Source: Phallusia mammillata (taxonomy: Eukaryota > Chordata > Ascidiacea > Phlebobranchia > Ascidiidae). Taken from it: a DNA stretch of 64,000 nt. The DNA lies in NCBI GenBank assembly GCA_003260075.1, contig QLIY01000188.1, positions 1-64,000 of the forward strand, in the 5' to 3' direction. The position numbers and the translations under genes were made by a program. Under the pieces are notes generated by a model that saw nothing but the letters and a program-made list of their open reading frames with translations, did not search any database and had not been told where the DNA came from. This document shows positions 1 through 15,207 of the stretch, piece by piece; position 1 is the stretch's first letter, and every line of letters begins with the position of its first letter.

Positions 1-70
1 TCCCGATCAGGGTTTTTTATGTCTGTATATGGGTCAGGCGCGCCAGACACACCAAATCCACTTGACGTAC

Positions 71-3000
71 CTGTAGCGCCCCCATGAGGCAGAGGTAGCA
101 TCTATCAGTGAGTGGAGTAATGACGAGACGTGGACAAGCTCCCAGATATTCGTACCCGTATATATATTGTGAAGTAGCACACCTCACTGCGCAGTCATCT
201 ATATCTGTCTCCCAGTAATATCTCAATTGTCTCAACCATTCAAAGTTGGTGGGTGTGTTAACGTCCATACGAACCTGTTGGGGTCAAACACAACCTGTTA
301 CGTCATTACATGGGGGGGGGGATCATCTATATCTGTCTCCCAGTAATATCTCAACTGTCTCAACCATTCAAAGTTGGTGGGTGTGTTAACATCCATACGA
401 ACCTGTTGGGGTCAAACACAACCTGTTACGTCATTACATTACGTCATAACCATTAAAATTAGAAGGCCATTACATCACACAAAAATAAATTTAAAAAAAC
501 ATCATGACATTTTTTTGGCATTTCACAAAGTTGATGATGTCATTATCTTAAACGTCACAAAATTGATGATGTCATTATCCTAAACGTCACAACACTGATG
601 ATGTCATTATCCTAAACGTCACAACACTGATGATGTCACGATATTTTATCACAAACAATTTCTTTACAAATAAGTCAGTAACTATTTTAGTGATAACTCT
701 CCGAAATTCATAAGTTATTTAATACCATAGTTACAAAATAACGTATTATAACTTATATGAGATGACGTAATTACTATATTAGTGATGATGTCACAATACT
801 TCATTCAACTTAATTTTGTCAGTAATGACCTCAATTTGTATCTTAGCGATAAACTCATTTTTGAAAGACCTAGATACAACAATGTCATAACACAAATTTT
901 CGTGATGACGTAATTACCATGTCAGTGATGATGTCACGAGCGTGCACATCGACCGTGATGAGAGCGGTGATATTGTTCCGGTGCAGTTGAGGCAATTTTG
1001 TCCGGACCAGTGCAGCGAGTCGGTTGAGACGATCGAAACTTGTCTTCTCGAAAAGTTTGAGAGCTTCTTCAGGTCCGCCCTCAACATCACCTGATAATAT
1101 CTGACTGACTTCCTGACACCACATTGTCTGTGAGATCGTCAACACAACCTGCGGGTAGGAGGGTTAAGTTATAGAAGTTTGACTGATAGTTGGTGGTTCG
1201 AATCTCAGGTTAGGTGGCTTTGTTGACTTATTCTGAGCACCAATTGATGGAAAAGGCAAAAATGTTAAAGCAATATTAGCAGAAGTCTGATAGTTGGTGG
1301 TTCGGATCCCGGCATAGGCGGCTTTTGTAGACACAAACTTCTTGAAAAAAAAACTTATCCTAGGACCCGGTGAACTGGGAAGACTAAGAATCTGGGGGTT
1401 TGTGGTTCAAATCTTGTCCAAAGTGTCTTTGCTGGTTCGAAACCAAAAACACTGATTGGCGCTATACATTTAAGGACTTAACTTTGCCAAAAATAAATAA
1501 AACAAGCAAAATATTATTTGTCTGCTTAACACTGAACAATTCAACAGGGAAACTATGGAGTAAAGGTTATTTCTGCNCTAGGACCCGGTGAACTGGGAAG
1601 ACTAAGAATCTGGGGGTTTGTGGTTCAAATCTTGTCCCAAGTGTCTTTGCTGGTTCGAAACCAAAAACACTGATTGGCGCTATACATTTAAGGACTTAAC
1701 TTTGCCAAAAATAAATAAAACAACCAAAATATTATTTGTCTGCTTAACACTGAAACATTTACCACAACAATTCAACAGGGAAACTATGGAGTAAAGGTTA
1801 TTTCTGCCAAAAACTTTTTCCCTAACTTAACCCCAAAAAGCACAATTTTCCGACAAAGGGGAATCCCCGTTTGTGTCAGTCACGTGTCCGATGACGTACT
1901 TGCGATGGATGAGCGATGCACCACTCCTCACGTGACTTCTGTTGGAAATCGGTGATGGCGAACTTCGACATCTTCCTCAAGTTTACGACCATCGCCTCTT
2001 CAACTTTGCCCAACCAATCCTCCACGTTGCCGCGTGCTGTGTCATCGCAAATATCATGAGTCAGCCAATATGAATCAGTAAAGGTATTGTACAAAGGATT
2101 AGGACAGGGGTGCACCACATGCGGCCGTACAGAGACGAGTTTATGTGACCGTGAACATGTGCGCTAAAATGTATAGACGGCCGTAACGTAAATAAAACTC
2201 TATTGCTTGGATTTGAAAACTGCTCTGTTGATTTACATCAGTAAGTTTGAAATAAAAACAAGCGAACACTTGACAGACGTTTTTTGAAAGAAGCATCAGC
2301 GACGCGGCCGTCATATGGCAAGTTCCACAAAGTCATTAAAGTCGCTTCATAACAGTGGTTCTTCACTAGGTGTAAATGTACAACAACGGATCTGTTCATA
2401 AGTTTAATAATGGCTTCGCGTTTTACTTCTGTTTGGGCTGTTATTTTAATCATTATATTTGGAATTATATTGTACCTTTGTACGCTGCCAAGTAAAAAAC
2501 ATGAAACAAAACGGTTCAGAATTCTGCTCTATATTGTGACATATTGGTGTTTTTTGCCAGTGCCAAAATTGCATCATTTGAATCTGCTCAATTATGACGT
2601 CACGCACCTTTGTTAACCGAATAATGGGTTTATTTGCATAGAGACTATAATACCAGGCCTAACCTCCACATTCGCCTGTAGCACATTTGCATCATTTGAA
2701 TCCCCTACATTGTGACGTCACACACACTGACCTTTCAGTCCCTTCCCGAGGCTGACATTTTCTCCTTCGGGCGAAATCATGGCGAGAATGTCATTGGTGA
2801 CTTGCACCTCCTTGTCACCACTAGGGGTCGCCTTACCGTCCCCTCCCACAGTCACAGTGCCGAACTCGAGAAGGGCGATCGCGTCAAAACATTTGCGGAG
2901 ATGAGGTTGGACAGCCTGGAAAAATGGGGGATTTTTATAAGTTGGGTTTAGTTAGGTTTGTATATGAGTGGTTTTGTGATTGCAAGGTCGTAGCAAGGTC

Positions 3001-6000
3001 ACATTCACCTTCCGTACCAATATCTCACAACAAAGATATTTATAATATCAAGTTTATAGAGCTCTTCTGGCAATTGTATGTTTATTCCGACGTTTCGACG
3101 TCCTATACAGGTCGCCTATCAGGGTAAATAACACTAAATCGTCGAAACGTCGGAATATTTATACACTAGTTAGAAGAGCTCTATAAACTTAATATCATGC
3201 CTGGCAGCAATAGCTTATATATAGCAAGACAGCACATTTAAACTTTCAACTAGAATCTCCAGCTCGTTGCTTCGTGGATGAAGACTGACTGCAATGAACC
3301 TTATGCTGTTTGATTTTATAAGGTTGAATGACTTGATGTTTTAATAAATTTGAATTAAATGTATTTAACAATTTAAACAACGACGCGTTTTTCCTGAGTT
3401 ACGTCACAACCAGCAAGTCAATATATGGATGAATAAATATATAAACTTCAAGCGTTGGTTAAGTACGTCTGGCTTCATTCAAGTTATGGTTTGATTTATT
3501 CCATTATCCCTTTAATAGTGTTTTGAAATTAGCGTTAAAACAATCAATCTTAACTATGGTCTGCAAGCGGCATTTTAATTTGACGTCATAAATGTCTTAG
3601 TGACGTTGTATGCTCAACAAATAAAGGAAAAACCACACACCAAAACCAAAATAAAACCTTCAGATTTTACCCAGTCAGATTATAAGCTTTCGAACACGTG
3701 ACGTCAAAAACGCCATAGTGACGTCATAGTCACCTACCTGTGGGTTTCGAGTCTGTGCGAGAATTTCGAGTAACTCGTCGTTGGAGAGAAAGTAGAATCG
3801 CGAGAATATGACCCGTTTCGATTCCAGGTAAGCTTCCAGACACTTCTGAATCTGATCTAGAAGAGCGTTGTTGTTCTGGAACTGTTCCACCAAACCCGGT
3901 TGGGTCGCAGCTCTGTAAGTTCAAAGGTCAATGGTTAGAGGTTAAGAGTTAGGGTCCTTAGGGGTCAAGAGTTGGAGGTCAACGGTTAGAGGTCAAAAGT
4001 TAGGGGTCAACGGTTAGAGGTGTGTTTGACAATGATTTGGATTTTGTAATTTTTCAAAAAGAGGAAGTAATATATAAATACACAGGTTTAAAATTCTTGC
4101 ATTAAATATAGTTACAGTTTTATTGGTGTAGTGGCATGGTGTAGTGGTTTGTTATTTCAACAGTTGGGCAATAATTAATGTGACTTGGTATCAACTACAT
4201 TAAACAGGGCTATAGATTTTATTGAGGGGGGGGGGCATAGTTACAGTTTTATTGGTGTAGTGGCATACCTTGTTATTTCAACAGTTGGGCAATAATTTAT
4301 GTGACTTGGTATCAACTACATTAAACAGGGCTATAGATTTTATTGACAAGATACTAGCACTTTTAAGGTGAGCAAAAATCAATACAGGATTTACCACATA
4401 AAGATAAAAATGTAACTTTATATTTAAACTGATAAAGAAAAGTCATTTCCATGAAACAGAATCAGACAATAATGGTATTTTAGGGTATATATATATTTCG
4501 TCCAACTGTCATCTTCAGTTATTATCCAAATTGAGTTAAAATTATGCTTTTTAAGTCTACAAACAAAACAAACACAATTTTAAGAAACTACATACATCAT
4601 GCAATGTAATGTTTCTGACTGTCATTCAAAATAGAAATCATAAAAAGCACAACAATCCACCTGAGGGCGTTCGGGAGCCGGTTGACTTTTCGCATAATTT
4701 CCTTCCACGATTTGTCGACAGTCATAAACATCTTAGCTTCGGCCGGTAGTTGGCGCTGTATGTCGGGAGCGCTGAAGATCGACTCGAGGTAGAGCCAGTT
4801 TCTTTGGCAGTTCAACCATTCATCCTGTGAATATTTGTGTTACAACCATGCTGACAATATGCTAGTTGCAAATAATATGCAAATCGAATTTCCTTCCTTT
4901 TGTTTCAAGAAAAATGAGTTTTTCTCTGGAACTTGAAATTATTTCTTGCAGCAAAACCTGTTCAACCCACCAATGTGTCGTTCATCAGGTTCAACTGTTT
5001 CTGCCAGTCGTCCACTTTCTCCTTGATCGGTCCTACGTAACGTGATGACGCAATCGTTGCCACGGAAACACGGCTGTCGTCAAGTTGGACCTAGCAACGA
5101 AATTACCGATTGTTATCCTAGAAAAAACATCGCCTGACTCTGAAATATGTGGTTTCTTAAGCAAAAAAAAACTTGTTTTGAAAATATATCAAGGCGGCGG
5201 AATTCGAAACGCAGACCTAAGTCCGTTTGAAGTTAGGTAGTTACCAACTAAACTTAGGCCTTAGCACTACCACAATTTGAATTGGGTGAATCTTACATCG
5301 CATTCGAGTTGTGCCAGATTACAAATTGAGCAAAATCTTATTTATTTATTTATTTAAACCAGGAATTCAGCAAATCAACCTGAAAATAAAGTATAATTTT
5401 CATTCATTTTTATTTAAACCAGGATTTTAGCAAAGTAATTCGTTTTAAACAAGTAAATTGGTCGCAAATAAATTTCGGTTCATTACCTGAATATCATCAG
5501 TTCCTCCCAATATGAAGACATCTTTTGAATCTCGGTGGGGAAGAACCGCAAACTCGGTGGTTTTCCACGAATCTTCAACCTGAGGCAAACAAGGTATTGA
5601 AGATGGATTTTCTTTATTGAAATGTGTGGGCGGCTTCAGACTTTTTTTCGGTATGTTATTATATGCGACTGTTGTCTCCATCTGTCGTACTGAGTCTCTG
5701 GTGACTCGTGATTTATAATATACTACAAACAGATTAAATTAAACTAACCGAATTTTTTCGTGTGGTTTATATATTCTTCTTACTTGGTTAGTTGTATTGT
5801 TACTATAATGATCAAATTTTAGTTTTACCAGATCATTGCAAAAGACGCAAGACAGTTCTTTAAGGCCTTTTTCACATGCGTAAATTGACAGAAATTTCTT
5901 TGGATCCAGCTAACAGCCGATTGTTGTGTTTACACAAACATTGTAAACGGCTACTGCTGCCAGGCATAATGTATAACCTAGTAATGCTCATCCAGCAGTT

Positions 6001-9000
6001 TAACTGTAAACAGACGATTCGACGCAAGATTGCGAGATATGCCATTATCCTGATGAAGGCGTCTTGTATAGGATGTCGAAACGTCGATTGTTTTTAATAA
6101 AACTGCTGGATGAGCAATACTTTGTTATACAATCATTGTAGAATTGCGTTAAAAGCATCTACGAGACATACACAAATTGTTGGGAGTGACTTTCAGTTTG
6201 ACCCGGGATTCGAACCCGCTACCTCTCACCTTCTTGAGCATAGTTTCGAGTGAAGCTTCGCCTGACGCTTGTCCTGAAACTTCTTCGATCGCTTCGGCGT
6301 TTTCGAAAGTTCCCCATTCGTTCAAGTTGCGGAAAGTCAAGAATTCTTCTTCGCCATCCGCATCTTTTGTAGCTGCGACACCAAGCGGATGAATCAATAA
6401 ATTAAATTGTGTTCCGGAAAATATTTTTAAGTTTGCCGCGAAATATTCGTTACACATCAAAATTAATTTAAAATTATTAATATTAAACAACTTTTATTGA
6501 TGTAAAAGTAGATAAGTTTTAACCTGTAAAGTTCGTTAAAATGCCGCAAGCTTGAAATCACGAAACTTGGTTAAAAAGATTTTGCTATCTGGCTAAAAAC
6601 CCTTGCTCCCTTAGTCAGCATTTCAAACTGCGCCAAAGTAAAAATTAGTGAACAATTTTAAAAGGTGTAAAATTAAGTTTTTTTTAAAAAAAATAAGGTT
6701 TTTGACGACAATTAGTTCGTTAGTGTTAAATAGATTTTGTTTTCAGGTCTCTACATCTAAAACCCTCAATCCATTAGTCAACTTTATGTGACTCAGCAAA
6801 ACCTACTTTGTCCTGGAGTCGGAAGTTTCTGCCCGATCACCGTCTCGATCGCCTCCCAGTGGCGAGATTTCAGAAAGGGGTTTCGCAGATTCGTGATTAC
6901 CGGCATCTGTAATGACGTAATCAAACAATGACGTCACTGTGATGTTAACGCAAAATTTTTTGAACATTTATTACAGCAATATTTAAATAGCATCGGGGCC
7001 AAAAGTTGTTTGACGTAACAATTGTGTAACATACCTTGTCTCTCATGTCATTGACTTTTCCCTTGAGAACCGGAACTACGTCATTAGGCGGAAGTCCCTT
7101 CTCAAGTTGGTGGGAGTATTTACCATATTTGGCAACCTGACAAAATATGGGCAAATTTGGTGACTATAACGATACAAAATAAAAAGCAAACAAAATAACT
7201 AACAAAAACATTTTTTTTGAAAGTAAAACAAAAAGTAAAAGTAATGTTTTATGGATCATAATGCCAATTTCGGATCAAATCTAATACCTACAAAACTTAG
7301 GCCGTAATGCATTATTATATTTAGCATGCTTGCATTAATTAGTGACACAGTAAGAGATTATTTGTCGGTCACATTATGTTTTCTAAAATTGCCAAACGGA
7401 AATGTATTACAATTGCAACTGAATTTAGTTTGGGGTCCGACCAAGCAAGAGGTTTAATCTCCCAATGAGTAAACTACACAACAAAGCAAACATTCCTACC
7501 TGCATATTCATGCCTTCTGGGTCTAGGGTTTCGAACTTCTCATCCAGCCAAACATTATATAATTCCTCCCACTCATCCAGTGAATTCCACAGCAAATCTT
7601 TGAGTTTCAACTCAGCGTGAACTTCTTCGAGTTCATCGAACTTTGTCGCTTCAACCTGGAAACCAAAAGGTACGGGGTTCAAATCCCCGCTCGACCACAG
7701 TACAATGTCAAGATAGTCGAGCATTTTTTAACAAAGTAATGCAAGTTTTATTTGTTTCGTCCGATTTTATTCTTATTATGTTGGAGCTGTTTGTTTATCG
7801 TGCACTGTATCAGTCGCATTCAGTGTTATTTACCCTGATGAAGGCGACCTGTATAGGACGTCGAAACGTCGGAATAAAATACACAGGACGTCGAAACGTC
7901 GGAATAAAAATACAATTGCCAGAAGAGCTCTATGATCTTGACCAGTTTTAAAAACGTTCGCTTTTTTGTTGAATTTATCAATAAAACGCCAAACAACATA
8001 TTCAAGGAACTGGGGATTGGCTCAGGACCGTGGTAGTTTTTTAGTATTTAATACTTCAAATTCAAAGCGATTCGTTTGAATATGATACCTTAATACTGTC
8101 GATTTTTTTCGCAATACAACCAGCTTGGCTAATGCAAAACGGTACCATCACGACGCATGTGATTTTTCTCGAGCATTATTTGGATGATTAAAACATTCAT
8201 CTTATTTTCAATTGTACCTTAAACTTCTTCTGGTAACCCTTGTATTGGAAAGCTCTTTTCTGTAGCTCATCCATGGATGAAATCATTTTCTGGATTGTTC
8301 CTTTCACTTTTGTTTTGTCCGATTTGTAATCCAGAATAAACGGATCCTTGGGAAATAAAACAAAACAAGATATTTAAAAAAATACTGAAGATTACCACAC
8401 AAAATTCGACTCTTCATAAAGCAGTTGCGAAGTGCTGTTATTATAAATTGGCAAGTAAAATTAAAGGCGTTTTATTGGCAATTTCACATAACATGTTTAA
8501 ACGTCTGCATGAAAAATGTATTACTGAATAAAATCTCATGTTACGATTTTAAATCATTTGAGGCCCTGACTTTTAAATATGTTGTAGTAAAAAAGGTATA
8601 CGTTCAAAATAAAAGTGTCAAAATGAGTTTCCCATCTGTTCTAGCACATATATGTAATTATACTACAGCCAATATTATAGCATAACGTTTTTAAGTGCAG
8701 TAAACCTCGGTTAATCCGGACCAGCTGGGACCAATTGTTTGTCCGGATTAAGCAAAGATCCGGATTAACCGATGCCGATTAGGAGCCTTACCACATAACA
8801 AATCATTTGTACCTCAAGTTTTGTCCAAATTAATCCGGATTAACCGAATCCGGTTTTTACCGAGGGAGGTTTACTGTATATTATGGTTGACTACAGAAAG
8901 CTCGTTAATGAACCCGCTTCATGCAACCAGCTCTACATACCTGGCTCTCTTGTTTGATCGCTTTAACTTCCTTGCCGAGCTCAGCGATGTCTTTGTCCAG

Positions 9001-12000
9001 ATGGTTGCAGAATTTGTCGATATTCGCGTCGCGTTCTGACACGGATTTGTCGATCGCGTTGCGAACTGTGTGGATTGATGGACGGAGTGTCTGCGGGAAG
9101 AATAATGTAAATAAGAGGTGCAGGGTGAAATATAATAAGTAACACTTCATTTCAACCAGATCGGACGTTATTTTTTACTTATTTGATTTTAGGGGTAGCC
9201 CACAATGGTATATTATACAAATTATCCAGTNAAGTGTCTGAAGGAAAAGAATAATGTAAATAAGAGGTGCAGGGTGAAATATAATAAGTGACACTTCATT
9301 TCAACCAGATCGGGCGTTATTTTTTACTTATTTGATGAGGCTGGTGGGGGTATTCGATGGGGCTACAGGGTAAAATAAAACATTTCAAGTCTAATTTTAA
9401 CCAATTCGGACTATTTTAAATCAATTTTAGGGGTAGCCCACAATGGTATATTATACAAATTATCCAGTTTCGGGGGGGGGGGAGTGTCTGCGGGAAGAAT
9501 AATGTAAATAAGAGGTGCAGGGTGAAATATAATAAGTAACACTTCATTTCAACCAGATCGGACGTTATTTTTTACTTATTTGATTTTAGGGGTAGCCCAC
9601 AATGGTATATTATACAAATTATCCAGTTTCACTGAATTCGAGTGGTTTAGACCAAATTAATAGGGTAGTGGGGCAACTAATTGGGTTACAGGGTGACACA
9701 CAACAATCGACACACCACGAAGACATATTCTACAAGTTGTCTAAAATTTACACTATCTGGTAGAAATTTTTTCGTCCTAAGACCGTCGTTGGTTCGAATC
9801 CCGTTGAAAGAAAAGTAAAAACACAGAAAAAAACTCCTGACAGACAAATTAACTTGCCTTGTAAACAGCGAAGTCTTCAGGCGGAGTTGGGACTTCGTAT
9901 TTATCGATGAGATCATACATCATCACTACAATACTGGACATTTCATCAAGAGGTTCGATCCTCTCTTGGATGTCATCCAGGAAGGAGAGGGAATCCACAA
10001 ACTCGATGGTGGAAGCGGGAACCATCTCAAGTTTGAACTGCGCGTCTTGTGCTTCAGATATTATCGCGTCCATCTGTCGTTTCGCGAGTTGTGGAAGGAG
10101 TTTGTTGATCGCCTGCGAAAAGATAAGTTGTTGAGTTGAGTCCCGGAAAGACTCCTGTCGTGGGTTCGAATCCCACCGCAGTCTAGACTTTTCTAGCCTG
10201 TGCATAGCCATGTAGGAATGCTTGGGAGACTGGCCAGACTCGGTATGGCGCCTTCAATGGGCCTGGCGTACTGTGATTTAATTTAAGATGATAATAAATT
10301 CAAAGGGTGCTTGTGATTCAACTTTCCGCGGGTTCACCACTGAGCCTGTGTAGCTCAATTGGTAGAGCGCGAGTCCCGGAAAGACTCCTGTCGTGGGTTC
10401 GAATCCCACCGAGTGTAGATTTTTCAAGCCTGTGCATTGCCATACGGGAATGCTTGGGAGACTATATACAGTATACTGCGACTTGTTGGGTGGAATTTAT
10501 TTCGCTCGTTAAAACAACAATTGCGCTAAAATTATCACCGAGCCGGATCTTAGTCAGTGTTTACAACATTTCTGTACTTGCCCTTTTTATGAACTCGAAT
10601 TTTTGAAGTCTAATATTCAATTTACGTCGATTTGCAAAAAAATCCAACCCTCACCTCGAGACATCGTAGCGGATTTGGAATCAACCTTTCCTTAAGTTTC
10701 GTGGCATCCACCAACAACATACCGAGTGGTCGTCTGCTATTGATGGAAACCGCTGCTTTGTGTTGAGTGTGATATCGCTCTAGCGAATCCGAGAAGAATC
10801 TGACCAAGGAAAGAAAATAACTTGAAACTAACAAATAATTTTAAGTTACGGTTTCTCATTTTTTTTTTTATTTCACCGACAATTTTACATTAAATTTAGT
10901 ATTGGGTTGTAAAAGAGCCCGAACCGGAAAGTACAAGCCTAAAACCCACGTCCAACCTGAATTATATTTGGAGATAAATCCCGAATTAGGCGCGAAACTT
11001 TGTAAAATTTCGACACAAATATGAACCAGTGTGAAGTGAGGCTCGAATCAAGTCAGTTTTATTAAAACTAACGCTTGAAGCCCTGCCCGACTTATTTTCC
11101 CACAAACCATGTATTATATCACTTTAGTACGCAGCCAAACTAACTGTACAAAACGTGCAAAGTGAAGGCGTTACTGCCCAAGGTGGATATCACTGGTCTA
11201 GTTTTTATGGTATGGAACGAATTACCAAGGACGTTAACATAAAATTAGTAGTAGTACAGATCTGCCAGGTTTTGTGTGAATGGTTGTGAAAATAGCAACA
11301 ACACTTTCCATTCGCTTTTAGCTTTTTAAGTAATTTTAACTTGTAAACTTGAAAATACCTTCCACATGAAACAACAAATTAATGAACAAAATATGTCTTA
11401 AATTTCTGAAGAGGCTAAAATTGGAATAATTTATTAATTTTGACCGCTTTCGTCACCTGGTCGCCCTGAATGTTCTATATCTCAAAAGTTTAAAGTCATT
11501 TTTGCAACAAACACAACTTTACATACGTGACGTCATGGTCGTCATGTTCGATCCTGTCGAGGTCAAGGAGTTCGTTGTCGCGATAAAACTCGTGGAAATG
11601 AGCGAGTGTGTCAGCGTACATGTCTGCACAGTGGAAAGCTTTGCTCGCACATTCCTAAACATGGTGGAGAAATTTATGATTGGTTAATAACATCGTAATT
11701 TCAAATTATAAAGTGTTACTTTGCAAATAACGTATTTTTTTTTCTTTTTTAAGTTTTAAACATCCAAATTACACGAATTTGATTGGCTAAATCGTTAGAA
11801 CCCAAAAGTTTCATTCAATTTGGCCACTTATATTCACGTTAAACCCACCAGTTTATAAAAATCAGACAATTTATATGTTTTTTACTATACAACCGCTGAA
11901 TTACTTTGGACACAAAATGGCGTCCATGAGGCTCTATCGCGTAACAATGGGTTGGACTAATTGTGTTTTATGTAGACTTTGGTGTAACCCACATAACACT

Positions 12001-15000
12001 TGTAACCTAACTTGATGGAGCCTACAAACCCGCAACCTAACATACATCCTCGGTGGGATTCGAACCCACCTCCCTCAGAGTTTGATCACAACAAACCTTG
12101 ATATTCTCAACGAGTCCGATGAGATGTCTGTCATCTTCGAACATCGCCCCTAGTGACGGGCCATCACCGCATGTTTTCTCCTCAAACTTGTTGTTGATGA
12201 TCGGACGAGTGAAGGCTTCGAAATAATAATCAGTGACGAGGTTGGAAACGGATAGAACGGTCTCCTCGAACCTGAACGAATAAAATTGCTTGTTTGTGAA
12301 AAAAATCTTTCATGTAAAATTGTCATAACAAGAGTGTGTTAAAACATTTGTTTTTCGTAGAATGTAAAAAAAATGTTTTTTCGTAGAATGCATTTGTAAA
12401 TATCAGCGTTTAAGTAATGTTCAGTTTTTCGTTTTTATAGCTGTAACCCGTGCTTTAATAAACTTTACCCGGATACATTCGTTCGGTAAAGATGCCGTAA
12501 AGTTGTAAAAACACATTAAAATTTGACAAACTCCATCAGGTCTAATGTCGCTGATATACAAAAGTATGTGAGACGTTTAAATTACAAAGCAGTAAGTCTT
12601 ATTTTTTTAATAATTAGAATGTTTAAAACACGCGAAAGTACTTTTTTAAACAGACCGTAAAAATGCTTTTACTTCAAACCAGTGAGATCACGGCGAGTGT
12701 GACGTCACTGTGGTATAAATTGACGTCACAAACCTAGTTATGACATCACCGAGGCTCTCGTGGAAGTCGTCGACACTTGGTAGGAATGAGAGATTGTGAA
12801 CATCCAGATCGAATTCTGTGAGGAAGAGCGGAGGGAGGACGGGAGATTCCTCCTCTTCATCCATTCCTCCTGTGGATGTTGCAACATCCAAAATGAGATA
12901 AGATACAAGAAAATACAGGCCTTTAGGTTCAACAACCACATTAAAATAGTAGAACAAATTAACCTTGTTTGTTGCATAGTATTACAAGATAAAGTTCAGG
13001 ATTTGATAAGATGCAAAAAAATGGGTGATTAATTTATATGCCTTAAGAATTGATACTAATAAGTAAAAGATTGCTTTGAAATGTAAATGTGTGTATTATT
13101 TGGAGTTAGAATAGCTAAATTATGACAATGTTTTTCCTCGACACTCTGCGATGTACACAACATTACCAGATGCAATTTTTGAATTGGAGAACTATTGTAT
13201 TTGTATAAGTATTCTCATAAAGGGTTCTTGGTTTAAAACCCAGTGCACAACAACATTTCTAGAAAGTATTTTACACCAGGGCTTCTCAAACTGTGGGTCA
13301 AATGGGGTCGCGAAAACATTATGCGTTATTATGTCAGTCACAATAAATGGTATTACGTGCGTACATTTATTGTTTACACATCATTCCCGTGTAGAGGCTA
13401 TACCAGGGGTGCACAACCTTGCGGAGTACAGAGACGAGTTTGTGCGGCCGTGAACATGTTCATTATGTATGTACTGGCGGCCGTGACGTAAATAAAAACT
13501 ATTTTGCCAAATATTTTGATTTTCAAACTGCTCTAAACACATTTTGTGGAACTTAAAAGAGTATTACAAGCCTAGTAGCCATATGCGCCAGACTTATTTA
13601 TGCCTATTGTATAAATATTGTGTGCAAACAATGCGAAAAAGCAGATACCACAAGCGTCACAATGGGGGGGGGGAGTCATAAAAGCTAAAACTGTCAATCT
13701 GTGCATCAAGTTAGAAATTAGTTTAGGCTTTTTAGGCGCCATTAGATGGTATATATATATAATATATAAGTATTTGTTACATCAGTATTTTTAAAACACA
13801 AGCAAGCGCACAATTGGCGGCCGCTGGTGAAATAAAGATCTGTGATGCGGCCGTCATAGCGAAAGGGGGGGGGGTTTTTAGGCTTTTTAGGCGCCATTAG
13901 ATGATATATATATATAATATATAAGTATTTGTTACATCAGTATTTTTAAAACGGGGGGGGGGGTCTATGGGACAATAGAAGTAGAATTAAAACAATGGAA
14001 ACAAAACATGACACCAGAACAAACATATTGTGGAGCGAATTACGTTATTTGATATCTTGGTTCTATTGGTTTCATACAACAAAACAAAACTGTTTGCTTA
14101 TTCTGAGTAAAATAGGCAAGAAAATGTATTAAAAGTATTGTTAACAAATCTTTACACAATGCAGCAAGTTCTATTCTGGAAATATATTCTTTAACAGCAA
14201 AAAAAGCTACAACAAACAGCATGGCATCTTTCAGACATTTTGTGTTAGCCCTATTTTCCTTAGCCCCTATGTCACTGTGGGGCCAAATACAATTGCGATG
14301 ATTAGATCACAGGCAGCACCTTTATATAACACAAGGTGATTTTACTTGGTTGCATACCAAATATGCTTAACTACAAGTAAAATTCGCATTTGATTTAAGC
14401 AGCATATTGTCAGGTCGCAGAAAAATAGCACCAGGTGCACTAATCTGCTCAAAAACATATAATAATCGTACTCGTTTGCCAGTACATTTGAAATCCAAGT
14501 GTCTCTGCGGGGGGGGGGCACAACAACAAAAAATGTCTACGTCTACACGATGTATTCTATATACACCACTACCTTGGCAGTAATGTTTATGATTGAACAA
14601 AAAATGATTGTGGAAATTAAACAAACCTGGAACTGATGTGACAACTGTGGTGCTTTCCTCCTGTTGGGCAGGAGCCTCTTCCTCCTAATGGTGAAAACAT
14701 TTCATTACCACTTTGTATGCAAACTTTTAAATTTGGTGAAGTTGTGCACATTTTTGGGCTTTATATGAAACTTGTTTGCAATTACTTATGCAAAACAAAA
14801 TCAATCCAGAAAAATGTAAGCACCAAATAGTGAACACTAACAGAGTGTGTTTTTCAAACTGGAATACATAAAACTCATGTCAGAATATGAAACAATGGAA
14901 TTTTACCAGGTAATATTTCTATGGGACAATAAAAGTGGAATTGAAACAATGGAAACAAAATATGACACCAGAACAAATATATTGTGGAGCGGATTGAGTA

Positions 15001-15133
15001 ATACGATATGTTGCTGCTATGGATGGAAGGTGATTTTACTTCGTTGCATACCAAAAATGCCTTACGACAAGTAAAATTCGCATTCGATTCTAGCAGCATA
15101 TTGTCAGGTCGCAGAAAAATAGCACCAGGTGCA

Positions 15134-15207
<74 letters not shown>

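Noticed and set aside
9086-9632. Regularly spaced direct repeats resembling an array or CRISPR
   Set aside because: The copies are long, unequal in spacing, separated by an N and a G block, and lie in a eukaryotic intron.
10343-10412. Possible tRNA gene with perfect A and B boxes
   Set aside because: The 3' acceptor strand does not pair, and the sequence continues into the shared SINE tail seen at six other places.
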